A stretch of DNA of 64,000 nt from Portulaca oleracea (Eukaryota > Streptophyta > Magnoliopsida > Caryophyllales > Portulacaceae): contig CM055879.1 in assembly GCA_029582165.1 (NCBI GenBank), positions 31,902,830 through 31,966,829 on the forward strand. The letters are read 5' to 3'. The first letter of the stretch is position 1. Each line of letters starts with the position of its first letter. The notes under the pieces were generated by a model. That model worked only from the letters and a program-made list of their open reading frames with translations, made no database searches and was not told the origin of the DNA. Made by a program: the position numbers and the translations under genes. Below are positions 46,026-58,104 of this stretch, piece by piece.

Positions 46026-46268
46026 TTATTTCAACTACTGCTAGGAGCAAAATTTTAGGACCGAAATTCCCAGAATTTTCACTCAAGCACAATTATAAAA
46101 ATACCATAATTAATAGTGTGTCCAATATGAATTCCACTTTTAATGGAATAGAGAGAGATCATACGTAACTTGTTTTGACTAATATCCTATGAAAAGAACC
46201 ATTATAAAAAATATTGAAATTAAATAATCTATTTATCAATGGAATGTTGGTTAAAACTAACAATCAAC

Positions 46269-46269
<1 letters not shown>

Positions 46270-46349
<80 letters not shown>
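46270..46349. repeat. (TA)n microsatellite
   Basis: About 40 TA units. The Ile-Tyr repeats in open frames on both strands here are artefacts of it. The following stretch to 47197 shows no gene. Confidence 0.95.
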
Positions 46350-46351
<2 letters not shown>

Positions 46352-47194
46352 TATGACTAAAGAGCAATTGAAGAATTGGTTATTCCTAAAAGACAAGATA
46401 AGAGCATGGATAATAATTGGCATTATAAGTGCCAGGTATGAAAGGAACCAAGGGCAAGGCATCTTTTATGTGGCACAAAAGGATCTCAAATCCTTTTTTA
46501 ATTTTGCAACAAAAAATGCATTGATTTGAAAAAGATTTATGATAAATGAAAACTAGACCTAAAATTGCAAATTGGGTCCACTAAAGAAAACTACACCTTT
46601 GGACTTTGCAGCTAGGTTGGCTCCTACATTTTAGTATAAATGCCCTAATTACGTATCCAGGGTGATAATCCAACGCAACAGTGGCCTTACCCAGGGTTCT
46701 TCACCTTACATAATTTTAATTTTATTTGTTGAGTATTAAATATCTATTTATTCATTCTATTTTATATTAATTGTCATTTGGTTGACTATTATAATTTCCA
46801 ATAACATTGTTTAATTGATAATTTTTATATAATATTTTATTAACAATTACAATATTATACTTTTAAAGTATTTTTAATGATAGTAGTTTTATTAAAAATT
46901 ATTTTATATATTAAAAAATCTATGGCCAAAATTTTTATATAATTTACATAGATTATACTTAGATATCTTTTCAAAAAAAAAAAATTCTTTTGATTGAGTG
47001 ATCAAATTGAGTCAATTTCATATTGATATCTATTTTATTTATGTCGGTGTTAAGTTTGGATTTCTTTAATATTGAAATCGGTTTATGTTGTTGCATGTGT
47101 CGAGCTAAGATTTCCAACTAGCTAAAATTTACATACAACTAATTAGTTAGGTGTTCACCTAATTAGTATTTAGACATTAAATAACGTTAAATTC

Positions 47195-47197
<3 letters not shown>

Positions 47198-47238
<41 letters not shown>
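47198..47238. repeat. (TA)n microsatellite
   Basis: About 20 TA units. The 47.24-48.2 kb stretch after it is AT-rich with no recognisable feature. Confidence 0.9.
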
Positions 47239-47240
<2 letters not shown>

Positions 47241-48229
47241 TATAAAGGGGGGCGGTTGAAATATATGAGTGTTAATAAGAATATATTTGGAAGACTATAA
47301 TTGGTAATAATTTACTTTTTTGTTCTAAAAAGGACCTTTTATGCATATCAAATGATATAATAATGTGAGTTATTAGAAATAAGAGTTAAATAAATGATAT
47401 TAACTATTTATAAAAATAAAACATATAAACAAAAATAAATAAACATTTACATTTCATCAAAGATAATTTATTAGTAAGAAAAAAATTATACTTCAAAAAA
47501 AAAGAAAAAAAAAATCATATATACATCATGTTTATATAATTATATATAATCAATAAAATTACTTTCATATATACATATATATAATTTTAGAAATAAAATC
47601 ACTCACTGACATTGATTTACGTATTGGTGATTGCATCTAGTATTTTTTTTTCTTTTATTGGTTCAATATTTGTTGAATTTAATTTTTTATGTATGTAATA
47701 GAAAAACAAAAAAATATATAAATATCTATATGATTCATGTGTCCGTAAATATAAGCATAGTTAAAGGGTTTTGATACTTTAAATGCGTCATGTATATTGT
47801 GGCTTGAGAATAAAAAGAGCGTAAATTTTCTTTGATAATGAAGCAAAGAATGATTATAATTTATAAGTATTATTTCTAGTCAATATTTATAGATGCATAA
47901 ATTGGTGAAATAACTCCCAGGCCATGTGTAAACACTACATATAGTTCTACATATCTATCCTCATCACCTATCATATTTCCATATTTCCATATGTTTACAA
48001 CGACAGTTTGAATATATTACCAATTTAATTTCACATTGGCCTCAAATATTACAATCTTAGTCTCAATTTCAATAACAATTAATGAAAATCATTACTTAAA
48101 TACCTTATTTTTAACTAAAATACAATTAGATAGCTCAAACCATTAATATTTCAAAGGATTGATATAAAATATCTAATATATTATTTAATATATAATTGAG
48201 AGTAACAAATAATATAATTATGACTTTTA

Positions 48230-48381
48230 ATTATAATAATAATAATAATAATAATGATAATTACTTTATGAAAAACACCAAGGGTAAAATGGTAAATCAA
48301 TATTTGGAATTTGTAAAAAAATAAAATTAAAACACAAAAATACAAATAACAATAAAAAATAAAAAATAATAATGACATCAC

Positions 48382-48441
<60 letters not shown>
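48230..48441. repeat. Two (AAT)n microsatellites
   Basis: AAT runs at 48233-48255 and 48380-48441, separated by about 125 bp of A-rich sequence. Poly-isoleucine open frames here are artefacts. Confidence 0.95.
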
Positions 48442-48442
<1 letters not shown>

Positions 48443-49009
48443 TCCAACAATGTTTATGTGAATCTTTCACTTAAAGCTGGTAAAATGAAAAAGATGTTTG
48501 GTGTTTTATTCCCTAGTTTTTAACATAAGATTCTTCTTCCAATGATTTTTATTACCGTGGGAGTCATGTGCTAGGAGTTCTGTCCTTTTCCAAACACCTA
48601 TGTGTAAGATTCTATTTCCCATTTAGGGAAAAAAGAACTTTTTATGTTTATGATCGAGTGCATTTAGTTGATGAAAAATTACAAAAAAATTGTCAATTTT
48701 ATCAAATTAACATATTTTTTTCATATTTGGATACAAGTTGATCTTGGGAATAATTTTATGGGCACCTATCATTTTCTACATTTTGTAAGGGAAAATTTTC
48801 CTTAAGGGAGACTTTATGTATTTTTCCTTTACCAAAACATAATCTAGTAGCCCTTAAGTAGATTTAAAAGAAATATACTTCAGATTGATATGTTCAACAT
48901 TACAAGGGTAGACTGGCGGTTGTATGCAATCATCAACAAATAAGTATTGATTTTCATGAAACTTTCTCCCTTGTTATTTGTACTGCTGCTATATGCCTCA
49001 TTTATTCTA

Positions 49010-51640
49010 TTGACATAGATGACCTATTCGTCAACTTGATGTTAATCATGTCTACCTTCATAGCATCCTACTGAGCAAGTTTACGTGCGCCAATCCTCTG
49101 ACTTTATTAACTCCTTTCGTCCTAATCATGTTTGTCATCTTAAGAAATTCATCTATGGGATGAAACAAGCTCATAGTGTTTGGTTTTATCACTTCAGTAG
49201 CTTTTTACTCACTCATAATTTTCTTTGCAACCAATCAGATTTATCAATGTTTACTTTTTTTTTTTGGATAAGTATTGGCCAAATGACCAAGCAATAAAGA
49301 AGTGCCAACAAACACTCGAAAGAGCATACAACTCTTTAAAGACTACCAAACATCCACCAGAAGCCAAAAATCCCGCAAAGGAAAACAATCTAATTTACAC
49401 CCCACAAACCAACTATTACAGAGTGAGAGCAATTCAACTTTGATAGAACAAATACATCTGATCACACCAAAAAAACCACTTATTAGAAAAGCACCAGAAC
49501 TTATCACTCTCACTCTGTTGATGATATTATACTCAAAGGAAACTTAAACTCCGTATTGTTGTCCTTAAATTATACTCTTTCCCACCACTTTACATTAAGG
49601 ATGTAGGTGATCTTTACAATTTCCTAGGAGTACAAGTTCATCTATTGTTTGAGTTATTTTTGTCTCAACACAAATATACCTCTAACCTTGTTCACAAATT
49701 TCAAATGTGTCGGGTAAATTTGTCAACACTCCTATTATTGCTTGGGTTGCCATCACTTTGTTGGATGGTGAATTACTTGTTGATCCTACTGATTCATGAA
49801 TATGGTAGGCGCTTTGCAGTATTTTACTGTGGCTTGACTCGACACTCCATACATAGTTCATGTAGTTTCCCAATTTATGTATACAAAAGCACTAAGGTAC
49901 CATGTATATTGGTAATAATTTTTGGTACCACTACTTTTAGTAATGATTCTTAAGTATTAATTTATTCGTATAAGAATTTTTTGGATCTTGAACCACCAAA
50001 GTTTTGCCGAAAATTCGAAAATCTCGTCAGAAAATCATTAGAGTTCTTGATTCAACATGCATACAAATGAATTTTTTACATTTTTATTCGATAATTTCTA
50101 GCTAGAAACATGATTCAACATGCTTTCAACAAATACATCAAATTAAGTTTGCATAAATAGTACAGGCCAATTAGCAAATCAAAACACAACAATTCTCTAG
50201 GGTTCTAGATTACAATTACCCGAATAACGTAAGACATGAAACTTTAAATTGAAGGCACATAGATATGATTGAACAAGTTAAAAAAAAAAAAAACCCTAAC
50301 TTAAATTCAACAAATATAATGAACAAAAGTATGCCAAATTTTCAATACTCAATTCGAACTTTTAGGTTCATCCTTATAATTGCAACCTAGAAATTTAATC
50401 TATGGACAATCAAATCGACTGCATAGAAACATGATTAAATATATATATCTAACGAAACCTATAACTCAGTTTGAATGCAAACAAACGAATTCAACCTCAA
50501 TTTGAAGCAAACAAGTGATTTTCCGACAAGATTTTAAAATTTTCAGCAACAGTTCGGTAGTTTTTTCTTTTAATAATTTGCGGTCAATAGACCCTTTTAT
50601 TCAAAAGAAACATGGAAACAAAATGCAACGACCCACCAGAGCATCCACCATCATAGGGGCCTGAGCGAAATCGAAAGACTACAACCGAATATCAAACCAA
50701 CACCTGATACATCGAGACCTTACTAATAGAGAAATATCAAATGAAAAACAACTAATGATATGATAATTCCTTTCTAGATGGTCCCTTTAGAACGAGTGAT
50801 TTTCAAAACAGATCCAAGAATTCTTACAACAAAAAATTAAGCAAAAAATTGCACACTATGTTTTATAGGATCTATTTCTTGGGACCATATTATTAGAAAT
50901 TATAATTAGGTGAACAATATTCTCCAGTATCTATTTTGTGCTGACAATCTAGCCAAAACTGATTTGGAATCCGACAAAACTTGGAGATTTACTAATCTAC
51001 CCCTATCATTAAATGGTAAATGACCAACTTGTCTTTCTGGATTGCATGTTTGTAGCAACCAAAATTTGCAACCTTTGTCAAAATATGACTAGACAAGAGA
51101 TGAGTAAAATTGAAAATTTGGGAGATGAATTGAAGAGATTAACCATAAATATCAAAATAATTCATAAATTTAACCGTTAAACTAGGGGTTAGGTTAGTAA
51201 TTGTACAATTTTTACCAGATTCCTATAAATTCTGGTGAGTTTGCCCCCAACAATAAATACCTAAGGACGTTTATCATCCAGTTATAATTTTCAATAATAT
51301 GGTCCTCGAAAAGTAGTTTTCGCAAAACATAGATTACCTCCTAGCAATTTTTTGTAAATTAAGGTACCTAAAAATCATTACAAAAATTACTAATACCAAA
51401 AATTTGGTAGCACAAAACACATGATACCTCAATGTAATTCTTTGCAATTTATGGACGTCTCTTGCACTTCTCATGTATCTACTATCAGGCACATCTAGCT
51501 TTTTATATATTTATAGGGTACGCACGGTTGATTATGGGGTCCTTCTTCATCCTGTCATTGCTCCTTTGATTATTATGGTATACTCTGACACTGATTGGGT
51601 GGACAATGCCTTGACTGTTACTAAGTGAGAACCCATAAGA
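49010..51640 (+). pseudogene. Shattered copia pol (RT and RNase H), with insertions
   Basis: Copia reverse transcriptase blocks appear in broken frames: QLDVN and EQVYVRQ (about 49033-49090), HLKKFIYGMKQAHSVWF (49135-49185), VDDIIL (about 49517-49535), KDVGDLYNFLGVQVH and LFLSQHKYTS (49600-49690), and the MVGALQYF-like part after 49790. RNase H-like ...YGVLLHP and YSDTDW follow only at 51530-51600. Two interruptions split it. One is at about 49254-49505, beginning with a T-run and so probably a retroposed sequence on the minus strand. The other is about 1.5 kb (49945-51440), which contains a foldback MITE. Many frameshifts and stops: inactive. Confidence 0.75.
50838..51355. mobile_element. 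Degenerate foldback MITE, family F1
   Basis: Ends aaaaaattgcacactatgttttataggatc...gggaccatattattagaaatt and the complement of aataatatggtcctcgaaaagtagttttcgcaaaacatag...agcaattttttg match the family at 12938-13291 with many differences. It lies within the insertion that splits the copia remnant. Confidence 0.65.
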
Positions 51641-51825
51641 ATTCATTCATCAACTCTTATACACTGGGTGGTAGCGCAAGTTCACAATGAAAACAACAAC
51701 AGGCAGTGGTGTGTGACGGAGGGCAGTTGGCAAGGGCATTCATTCCTCTCCCATACAGATTTAGGGGATGTGGTAGCGGATATAATCTTGATGTAATTAC
51801 ACTTTTATATTTGACTATTAATATA

Positions 51826-51955
51826 ACGTACAACAACAACCTCCCAGGTGACATGTTTAAGTGCGATCTGGGAGATCCTAATGTAGGCAGCCTTACCCCA
51901 TGAACAAAAGTTACGTTCATGGAGAGACTGATTCCGAAGGATCCGTAGCAGAAAT
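51826..51955 (-). mobile_element. SINE-like fragment
   Basis: acaacaacaacctcccag...aggcagccttacccc...ggagagactgattccgaag reads on the minus strand as a plant tRNA-SINE body (ggggtaaggctgcc) with a GTT-repeat tail. Confidence 0.4.
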
Positions 51956-52199
51956 AGAGGAGAAGCTAGTTAAGGGAAGAAACTACATACCAATATGTAG
52001 CATTTGTTTCCGGAAGCGCTAACAAGTGCCTGCGAATTAAAACAAATACCAACCAAAAGATGAAATACTAGTTCGAATCACATGAATAAACAACTAACTC
52101 GATTGAATTAAATAACTAAATTTTACTTCCAATTAGCCAATTTAAAAGAAAATCATAATAAGCTATATAAAAAGAGATTTACAGAGTTCACTTTGTTGT

Positions 52200-52667
52200 T
52201 AAAATGTCCCCAATTGGCTTAAACAAATAAGGGAAATTCCATTGGGTAGACTTCAACTTTTGCCTATTTCAAATGATCAACTATGTTTGAAATTATTCCA
52301 AGTGGTAGACTTATTTTAAAAGTTATTCCAAATTAATGGTAGGCTTATTTTGAAAACTTTAAAAATTATTCCAAGTTTTTAAGTATTTTAAAAACTATTC
52401 TTAGTTGCCAAACACTTTAAATATTATTCCAAGTGAGTCGATTGTGAGATTGATACTGAAAGCTAAATGAAATTGAGAGAGGAGAAAAGTTTTCCGAGCA
52501 ATATTTTAGCAACGGTACAATAAGGAGTTCACGGAATGGAATAATTTTCAAAATAAGTCTATCACTTAGAATATTTTAAAAAGTGGTTGACAACTTAGAG
52601 CAGGAAAAAATTAAAGCCTACCAAATGGAATTTCTCAATAAATAATTTTACTTCCAAATAGTTTTCC
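52200..52667. other. Short-period diverged repeats
   Basis: Words such as attattccaagtg, ggtagacttattttaaaa and ttttaaaaactatt recur between 52260 and 52620. Possibly a decayed foldback element (ggaaattccattgggtagac at the left against gcctaccaaatggaatttc at the right, 52233-52252 and 52614-52635). Confidence 0.5.
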
Positions 52668-54017
52668 AAAAGAATAAAACTCTTTTTTTCGATTATTAAT
52701 AGCCAAAAAGCTAAAAGTTCAAAAAATACAGCAACCCACATACACAACAGCAAGCAACCATCACCAAAAAAAGGTTACAACCACACTGCTAAATAAAAAC
52801 ATTGCAAGGACTTTAACAAACACCACAGCCAAACAAAGCCAAAATAACGCAAAAAAAGCAATCTCAATGAAATTAGCTTCTTGGGTTATCAAGGACTCGC
52901 ACCCCAATCGTTGCCAATAATCACCTCACTTCTTTCAATCTCAACTTCAATGTCATCAAGACTGTCTTTTTCTGCCAAGTTCGCACGCCTCTTCATTCTA
53001 ATCTTCTGACCACCCTTTTGACCTTGAGCAACTCTTCAAGTTGCATCTCTGATAAGTTGCCACTTAGATTTCATCATGTTCAATTTTCTCTTACTCCTGC
53101 CTTTACCCTTTGAAGCCTCAAGGATGGATTCTTCAAGATTTGCAATTATGTCATGCTCAGCCACTCCACCAAAGGATCCAATCGGGTTGCTATGAGTGCG
53201 ATCACTGTCAAAGTCGGCCTCCGGATCCCTAATAGCCGACCAATTGATTTTAGAACCACTCAAGAGAACATCTTTATACGACAACCTGCTTGCATGCATT
53301 TTTCGATCTAGAACAACATTAATAGGGTCAGTAATGGTTTTGCTAGAAGCATTCACAGACCCGTCACAATTGGAAGTCTCAAAAGAGTCAGGCACAACCG
53401 TGTCTTCTTTTCCGAAATTCCTCAACCCATTGTTAACCATACAAGGGGACGAGAAGTGCAAACCATTCGAAGTAGGAACACCACCAATATTCTTCTTAGG
53501 GATCCACTTCTGGCTAACCTTTACAGTAGTAGAAGGTCTAGCAGCTTGTTTTTTATTGAATTTGGCCTACGAGACAAAAAGCTTCATGCAATCGACAGTT
53601 CTAAGGTTCATTTTATCAATGGCTTTGCACTCATCATCCCAATTCGCATATCGCACAAAACCAAATTTTCTACCATTCTTTCCAACTTTAGCGGGGATAT
53701 ACGCATCAACGACATCTCCGAACTTGCTAAATAAACTCTTCAGCCTCAAACTCCCCATGTTGATAGGCAGATTATCAATAAAAAGGGAGTACAAACGTTT
53801 ATCTTTTGAAGGTATATTTGATACAACAGAGCGAATATTGAGGGGTTAAGTCAATAGCAACATCGCCAGAACTACTAAGCGAATGATTTTGAATAGGAGG
53901 GGAAGTCGACAACCCTCCATGAACCTTCCCCAACCCTCTCAACACAGCAATAATTTCACAAGCTTTATTCAAGGAGGCCCAACACACGACTTTTGACGAA
54001 AAAGAATAAAACTCTTT
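52668..54017 (-). mobile_element. Retroposed RRM-ORF element with 18-bp target duplication
   Basis: An identical 18-bp flank (aaaagaataaaactcttt) occurs at 52668-52685 and 54000-54017. On the minus strand the insert ends in an A-run (complement of tttttttcg at 52684-52690). Insert length is about 1.31 kb. This is the signature of LINE-type target-primed insertion. The only coding content is an RRM ORF (next entry); reverse transcriptase is absent. Confidence 0.85.
52890..53987 (-). pseudogene. LINE ORF1-type RRM protein, broken by stops
   Basis: In one minus-strand frame, 53794 to about 52890, the product begins with an RRM fold. RNP2-like SLFIDNLP leads to LFSKFGDVVDAYIP and RNP1-like RKFGFVRY, then a hydrophilic Ser/Lys-rich tail with WIPKKNIGG and RKLNMMKSKWQLIRDAT. 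Two in-frame stops interrupt it, TAG at 53567-53569 and TGA at about 53033-53035; reading continues sensibly after each. A further frame (53987-53799) may be N-terminal sequence shifted out of phase. RRM proteins of this type are known as ORF1 products or derivatives of plant LINEs. Both stops are one C-to-T step from sense codons, fitting decay of methylated DNA. Confidence 0.7.
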
Positions 54018-54524
54018 GATGTACCAAATATGGCCTTCATATTCTGGTTTAATTATTCGACCACATCAAAAGAAGCTGCCTCGATGGGTATCGGCTGACT
54101 GAATGAAAAGAGTGCCTTCCTAAATCAAGGCAATTGCGAATATATGCTTAAAGTGACTAGGATTAAACTTTCACAAAGCATCTTTTCGGACGTAATAAAA
54201 AATAAAAATTAAGAAAAGATCAATAATGATCACCTTTTTAGCTGCAGGAAAAAGTTAATACATCCTTTAATGAATGACGGATTAAATTTATGCATCAAAT
54301 TATTTGGTGCAAAAGATATCACTATTTAAAAATAACTGTATACGAATGAAAATTTTCAAGAAAAAAATATTATCCCTTGAATCCGAGAAAATTAAGTTTT
54401 CTATGAAATAATAAAATATTTTTCTTATGAAAGAAGTTGGAATTTGAAGGGAATGTTGCTCAATATTTCCTACACCCTCACAAAACTTCCAAGGGAACAT
54501 TCCCTCGTAAAAGCTTATAACTTA

Positions 54525-54763
54525 CTCCCTCTGTTTTTGTATTTGTCATCCACATATGCTTTTTAAAATCCATCTTTAATCAATAATTTCTCACATAATA
54601 TTTTATGAAAAAAATGATATTATACTTTTTCATCAATAATATTTTCTACTATGAATCTAATGGTATTAATTTCAATTGATCAATCATTATACAAGTTAAG
54701 ATATTAACAAACAAAATTTTTGACACAATTACCTATTTGACACTTAAATAAAAACGGAGGGAG
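54525..54763. mobile_element. Stowaway-like MITE
   Basis: Ends CTCCCTCTGTTTTTGTATTTGTC and the complement of gacacttaaataaaaacggagggag, flanked by TA at 54523-54524 and 54764-54765; 239 bp. Confidence 0.85.
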
Positions 54764-54884
54764 TATTTATCTATAATTTTTCTTTTTACACACGCTCTAT
54801 ATAACTATAATATGTCCGATATGGACCATATGGTTATCCTCGTATTGTATCATTTTTAATGAAGTTAAGTCATTTGAGAAACAA

Positions 54885-55214
54885 AAAATTACTTTGAGGT
54901 ACCCTAATTTTTGGTGAAATATTTTCAGATGCATTTTTCAAATTAATTTTGAGCGCACTTACTTTTGAGTTAGTAATTATTTGGTGCTTTTCGACCATTA
55001 ATTTTATTAAGTGACCAAAATGCCATTGTTCTTCCCTAATTGAAGAAATATCCTTGAAGAAGAAGAATAAGGGTATTTCGGTCACTTAATAAAATTAATT
55101 GCCAGAAAAACACCAAATAGTTACTAACCCAAAAAGAAAGCACTCAAAATTGGGCAAAGCCAGATCAAAAATAGCTTTTTTAAATATCAAAGACCTCCGA
55201 GTAATTTTTTGAAT
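54885..55214. mobile_element. Foldback MITE, family F3
   Basis: Ends aaaaaattactttgaggtacc... and complement ...gacctccgagtaatttttt. Inner arms (aatttggtgcttttcgaccattaattttattaagtgacc against ggtcacttaataaaattaattgccagaaaaacacc) are near-perfect. A relative is at 59664-60002. Confidence 0.75.
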
Positions 55215-55632
55215 GAGAAACTAAATACTCTTTATTGTAACATAAATTTAATTTAGAGTTGGTAAATCTAACGTTTCCTTACAAATTTGACACTTATACC
55301 CTTCCCTACAAGTTGCCATTTACATATTTGACCGCCTTGAGATATTCATACGAACTTTCACTCACCTTTATATATGGACAACAATGAACAAAAGCTATCA
55401 AGCATAAGGTTCTCCCATGTTTTGATCTTGCAAAAAAAAGTAGAACATCGAACATCACATTAAATATTCTCCTAAAAAAGAAGCTCACAACTCACTCTCA
55501 ATTCTCAACTCTCAACTATATATATACGTACACCCTTTTTCTTCAAGGAGAAGATCGACTACACCTACTTGGCAAGCTACTTGACTTGATATCACATTTT
55601 TAGCAATACCCTTTTCCTTCTATATATTTATG

Positions 55633-56128
55633 GTGCGTTCGGTAGTCTTTTACAAAAAAATTTTTTGAGAAAAACTTTCTCAAACAAGACTTTCCCTAGG
55701 CCTCCATTATAATGGGAAACAGTTTACTGAACTTAAGAGTGAAATAATGGGTCTTACACTAAAACTGTAACACCCAGATATATGGTTAAGTATGACTTAA
55801 AGGAATTTAAATGACAACTCGTATCACGAAGGTACACCTTCTTTTAAGGTAGCTCATCCGTTGACATTTGAGAACTCATCAGTTAAGCGTGTTTGGTTAG
55901 GAGTAATATCAGGATGGGTGATCTCCTGGAAATTTTTTTCAGGTAGCGTGTGAACGAGAAGACGCCTTGGAAAGATTCGCGCGATTATCGCGAATGTCCA
56001 TAATCTTAAGTTGAGGCATTACAAAAACTTTCGCATCTATTTTGAACAACTAAACACGAGAAATTTTATCAACTTGAAAAATTTGACTAACTTTAATTCT
56101 CCTACAAAAATTTTGGAACCAAGCATCC
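55633..56128. mobile_element. Foldback element interrupted by a Cassandra LTR
   Basis: The left end ggtgcgttcggtagtcttttaca and the right-end complement ggatgcttggttccaaaattttt are imperfect inverted copies, with aaaaactttct and aaattttatc words inside. The Cassandra solo LTR lies between the arms. Confidence 0.45.
55766..56023 (+). mobile_element. Cassandra-type solo LTR carrying 5S rRNA sequence
   Basis: 258 bp starting TGTAACACCC and ending GGCATTACA, flanked by perfect 5-bp target duplications AAAAC (55761-55765 and 56024-56028). Bases about 55845-55945 align with the 3' two-thirds of plant 5S rRNA: gaactcatcAGTTAAGCGTGtttgg (5S A-box, 55881-55891), then AGGATGGGTGAtctcctgg (intermediate element and C-box, 55911-55929). 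5S-derived Pol III promoters inside a short LTR define the Cassandra TRIM family. No second LTR or primer site is adjacent, so it is a solo LTR. Confidence 0.9.
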
Positions 56129-56129
56129 T

Positions 56130-57298
56130 CTTAATAGAAAGTATGAAGTATGTAGAGAACCAGTTCATGTGGATGGAGTAAATAATGAGCCAAAAAAACA
56201 GGGACTTTATCACAAGGAAAAGGTTGATTCCTAAAAACTTTAATTAAATATAGTTGAATGCATGAGAGGCCCATGTTAGGGGGCTCTTGAAAAGTTGGTG
56301 TCAATTTGGGCATTGGATGTGGACTTCGGCTTAAGCTATGCCCGCTAATTTTTTGGAGCCTTACGTAGATCACTAACACTGCCTTGCTTAATTCTATTGA
56401 CAATAAATAAATGGTTTCTAAAACTGGGCGATTCTTATACGTTTCCTCACCATACATCTGTTTATGTTTGGCTTAACATGGAATTCAATTGTACACAATT
56501 TTTTTGATGTAATATGTAGGATTTTTGTTCGCTTCGTTGGATCAATTCATTATCTAATTTGAATGAATACGCAGTTACATGATAATGATAGATGTTGTAG
56601 ATTAGCAAATTTTATCAGAGTAGATTTTTTTTTTTTATAAAATCGTGATAGTTGTATATTCTATACTATTATAAAATAAATCCAACTCATTAAAATATTT
56701 ATATATCAATAAATACAGTTAACAGCTACAGCAAGTTATTTCAATCAATATATATTCATTTCATGAATTTTTAATATAGTTATAACTTTTAACTATGATA
56801 GTTGAAAAAAAATCAATTATATATGGTGGAATATCTTTAAAAATATTAATTTTTATAAAAAAAATCTCAATAAATATAGTACGTATTAATTACAACTAAT
56901 CAATTTGATCAATATATATTAATTTGATTTTTAAAAATAAAATTAATGGTAACTATACTTTTAATTATGATAGTTAAATATTTTTTTTTTAACTAAAGTA
57001 AAATCTTCATTGTAACTTTTGTAACCAACGTGTAGTTATAGTAATAGGCAAAAACAAAAAAGAAATTCTTGTAATAGATAGATTTTGGCTTGAATTTGAG
57101 GCAAATCTTTGCATTTAATTTATTTTTTAATAGGAAATGAGACAATAACAAGACAACTCCAAATCACATGTTCGAAGTAGGTAGATTTGATACATTTTTT
57201 TTCTTCAGACATATATATGAGTGGGTTTTTAATAAAAAAATAGAAATATATCCTAATAATTTTTATCTGAAGAATTCTATTGAGATTATCCCTAATGA
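56130..57298. other. Unrecognised AT-rich stretch
   Basis: No credible gene. A 108-codon minus-strand frame (56457-56131) has no recognisable motif and no splice context. Confidence 0.4.
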
Positions 57299-57755
57299 TG
57301 TGTTTGGTGCAAAGGAAAATGATTTTCTAGGAAAATGATTTTTTTGGAAAATAATTTTCTTAGAAAATGAACTTTCCTTTGATATTTTCAAGTATTTGGC
57401 ACGAAGGAAAATGATTTTCCTGGAAAATAATTTTCATCTGTTTGACAATAAGGAGACATAGATTAAAATGTGTGTGTGAGTGATAGAAAGTGGTGGAGGG
57501 GGGACAGGGACAGGGAGAGGGAGAGAGAGAGAAAGAAGATAGATATATAGATAGATATTAAAAAGGGTACATGAAAGAGAAATACGAGAGAGAGAGGGGG
57601 GAATGGTTTTCATTATGTTTGAGTCAAGAAAATAATTTACAAAGAGATGGGGAAAAATCATTTTCTTAGAAAATGGTTTTCTAGTAGCCAAACACTGAAA
57701 AATGAGAAAACCATTTTCTAGAAAATGATTTTCATCTCAACCAAACATACCCTAA
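57299..57755. mobile_element. Foldback element rich in gaaaatgattttc words
   Basis: The left end gtgtttggtgcaaaggaaaatgatttt and right-end complement gtatgtttggttgagatgaaaatcatttt are inverted copies. Multiple ggaaaatgattttc words lie near both ends and a GA/GT-rich centre at 57465-57600. Confidence 0.65.
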
Positions 57756-58104
57756 ATAGTAGACACGAATAGTCTAATAGGGACCTCTTCTGTTAGCTCT
57801 TACTTTTATATATGGATAGTAAGTTTGGGCATTTTTAGCTTTTTGTTTTTGTTTGGAAGTTGTAACCTTCTTGGCACATAACTTGGGAAGCTTCCATCAT
57901 TTTGGCAACCTATCTAATTAGACTATTAGAGCAGATGTTCCGTACCGTATTTTGGATTATCTTATATAATTATTAGGATTGTTAAAAGTTAGTTGGACTC
58001 AAATATTCAGTTAAATTTGACTTAGAAAAAAGCTAGACATTTAGAGAATTTTTGTATAAATTTTAAGGTTGGTCGATTTTTTTGTTTTGTATATAGATAA
58101 AACT

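Noticed and set aside
46229..46529. Ile-Tyr repeat frames over (TA)n tracts (also near 1938, 2400 and 21521)
   Set aside because: Microsatellite artefacts.
55845..55955. 5S rRNA gene
   Set aside because: The first third is not 5S-like, several conserved bases differ, and it lies inside a TG...CA LTR with a 5-bp target duplication.
29994..56028. Both the copia element and the Cassandra LTR have the target duplication AAAAC
   Set aside because: An A-rich pentamer in AT-rich DNA; coincidence is the simplest explanation.
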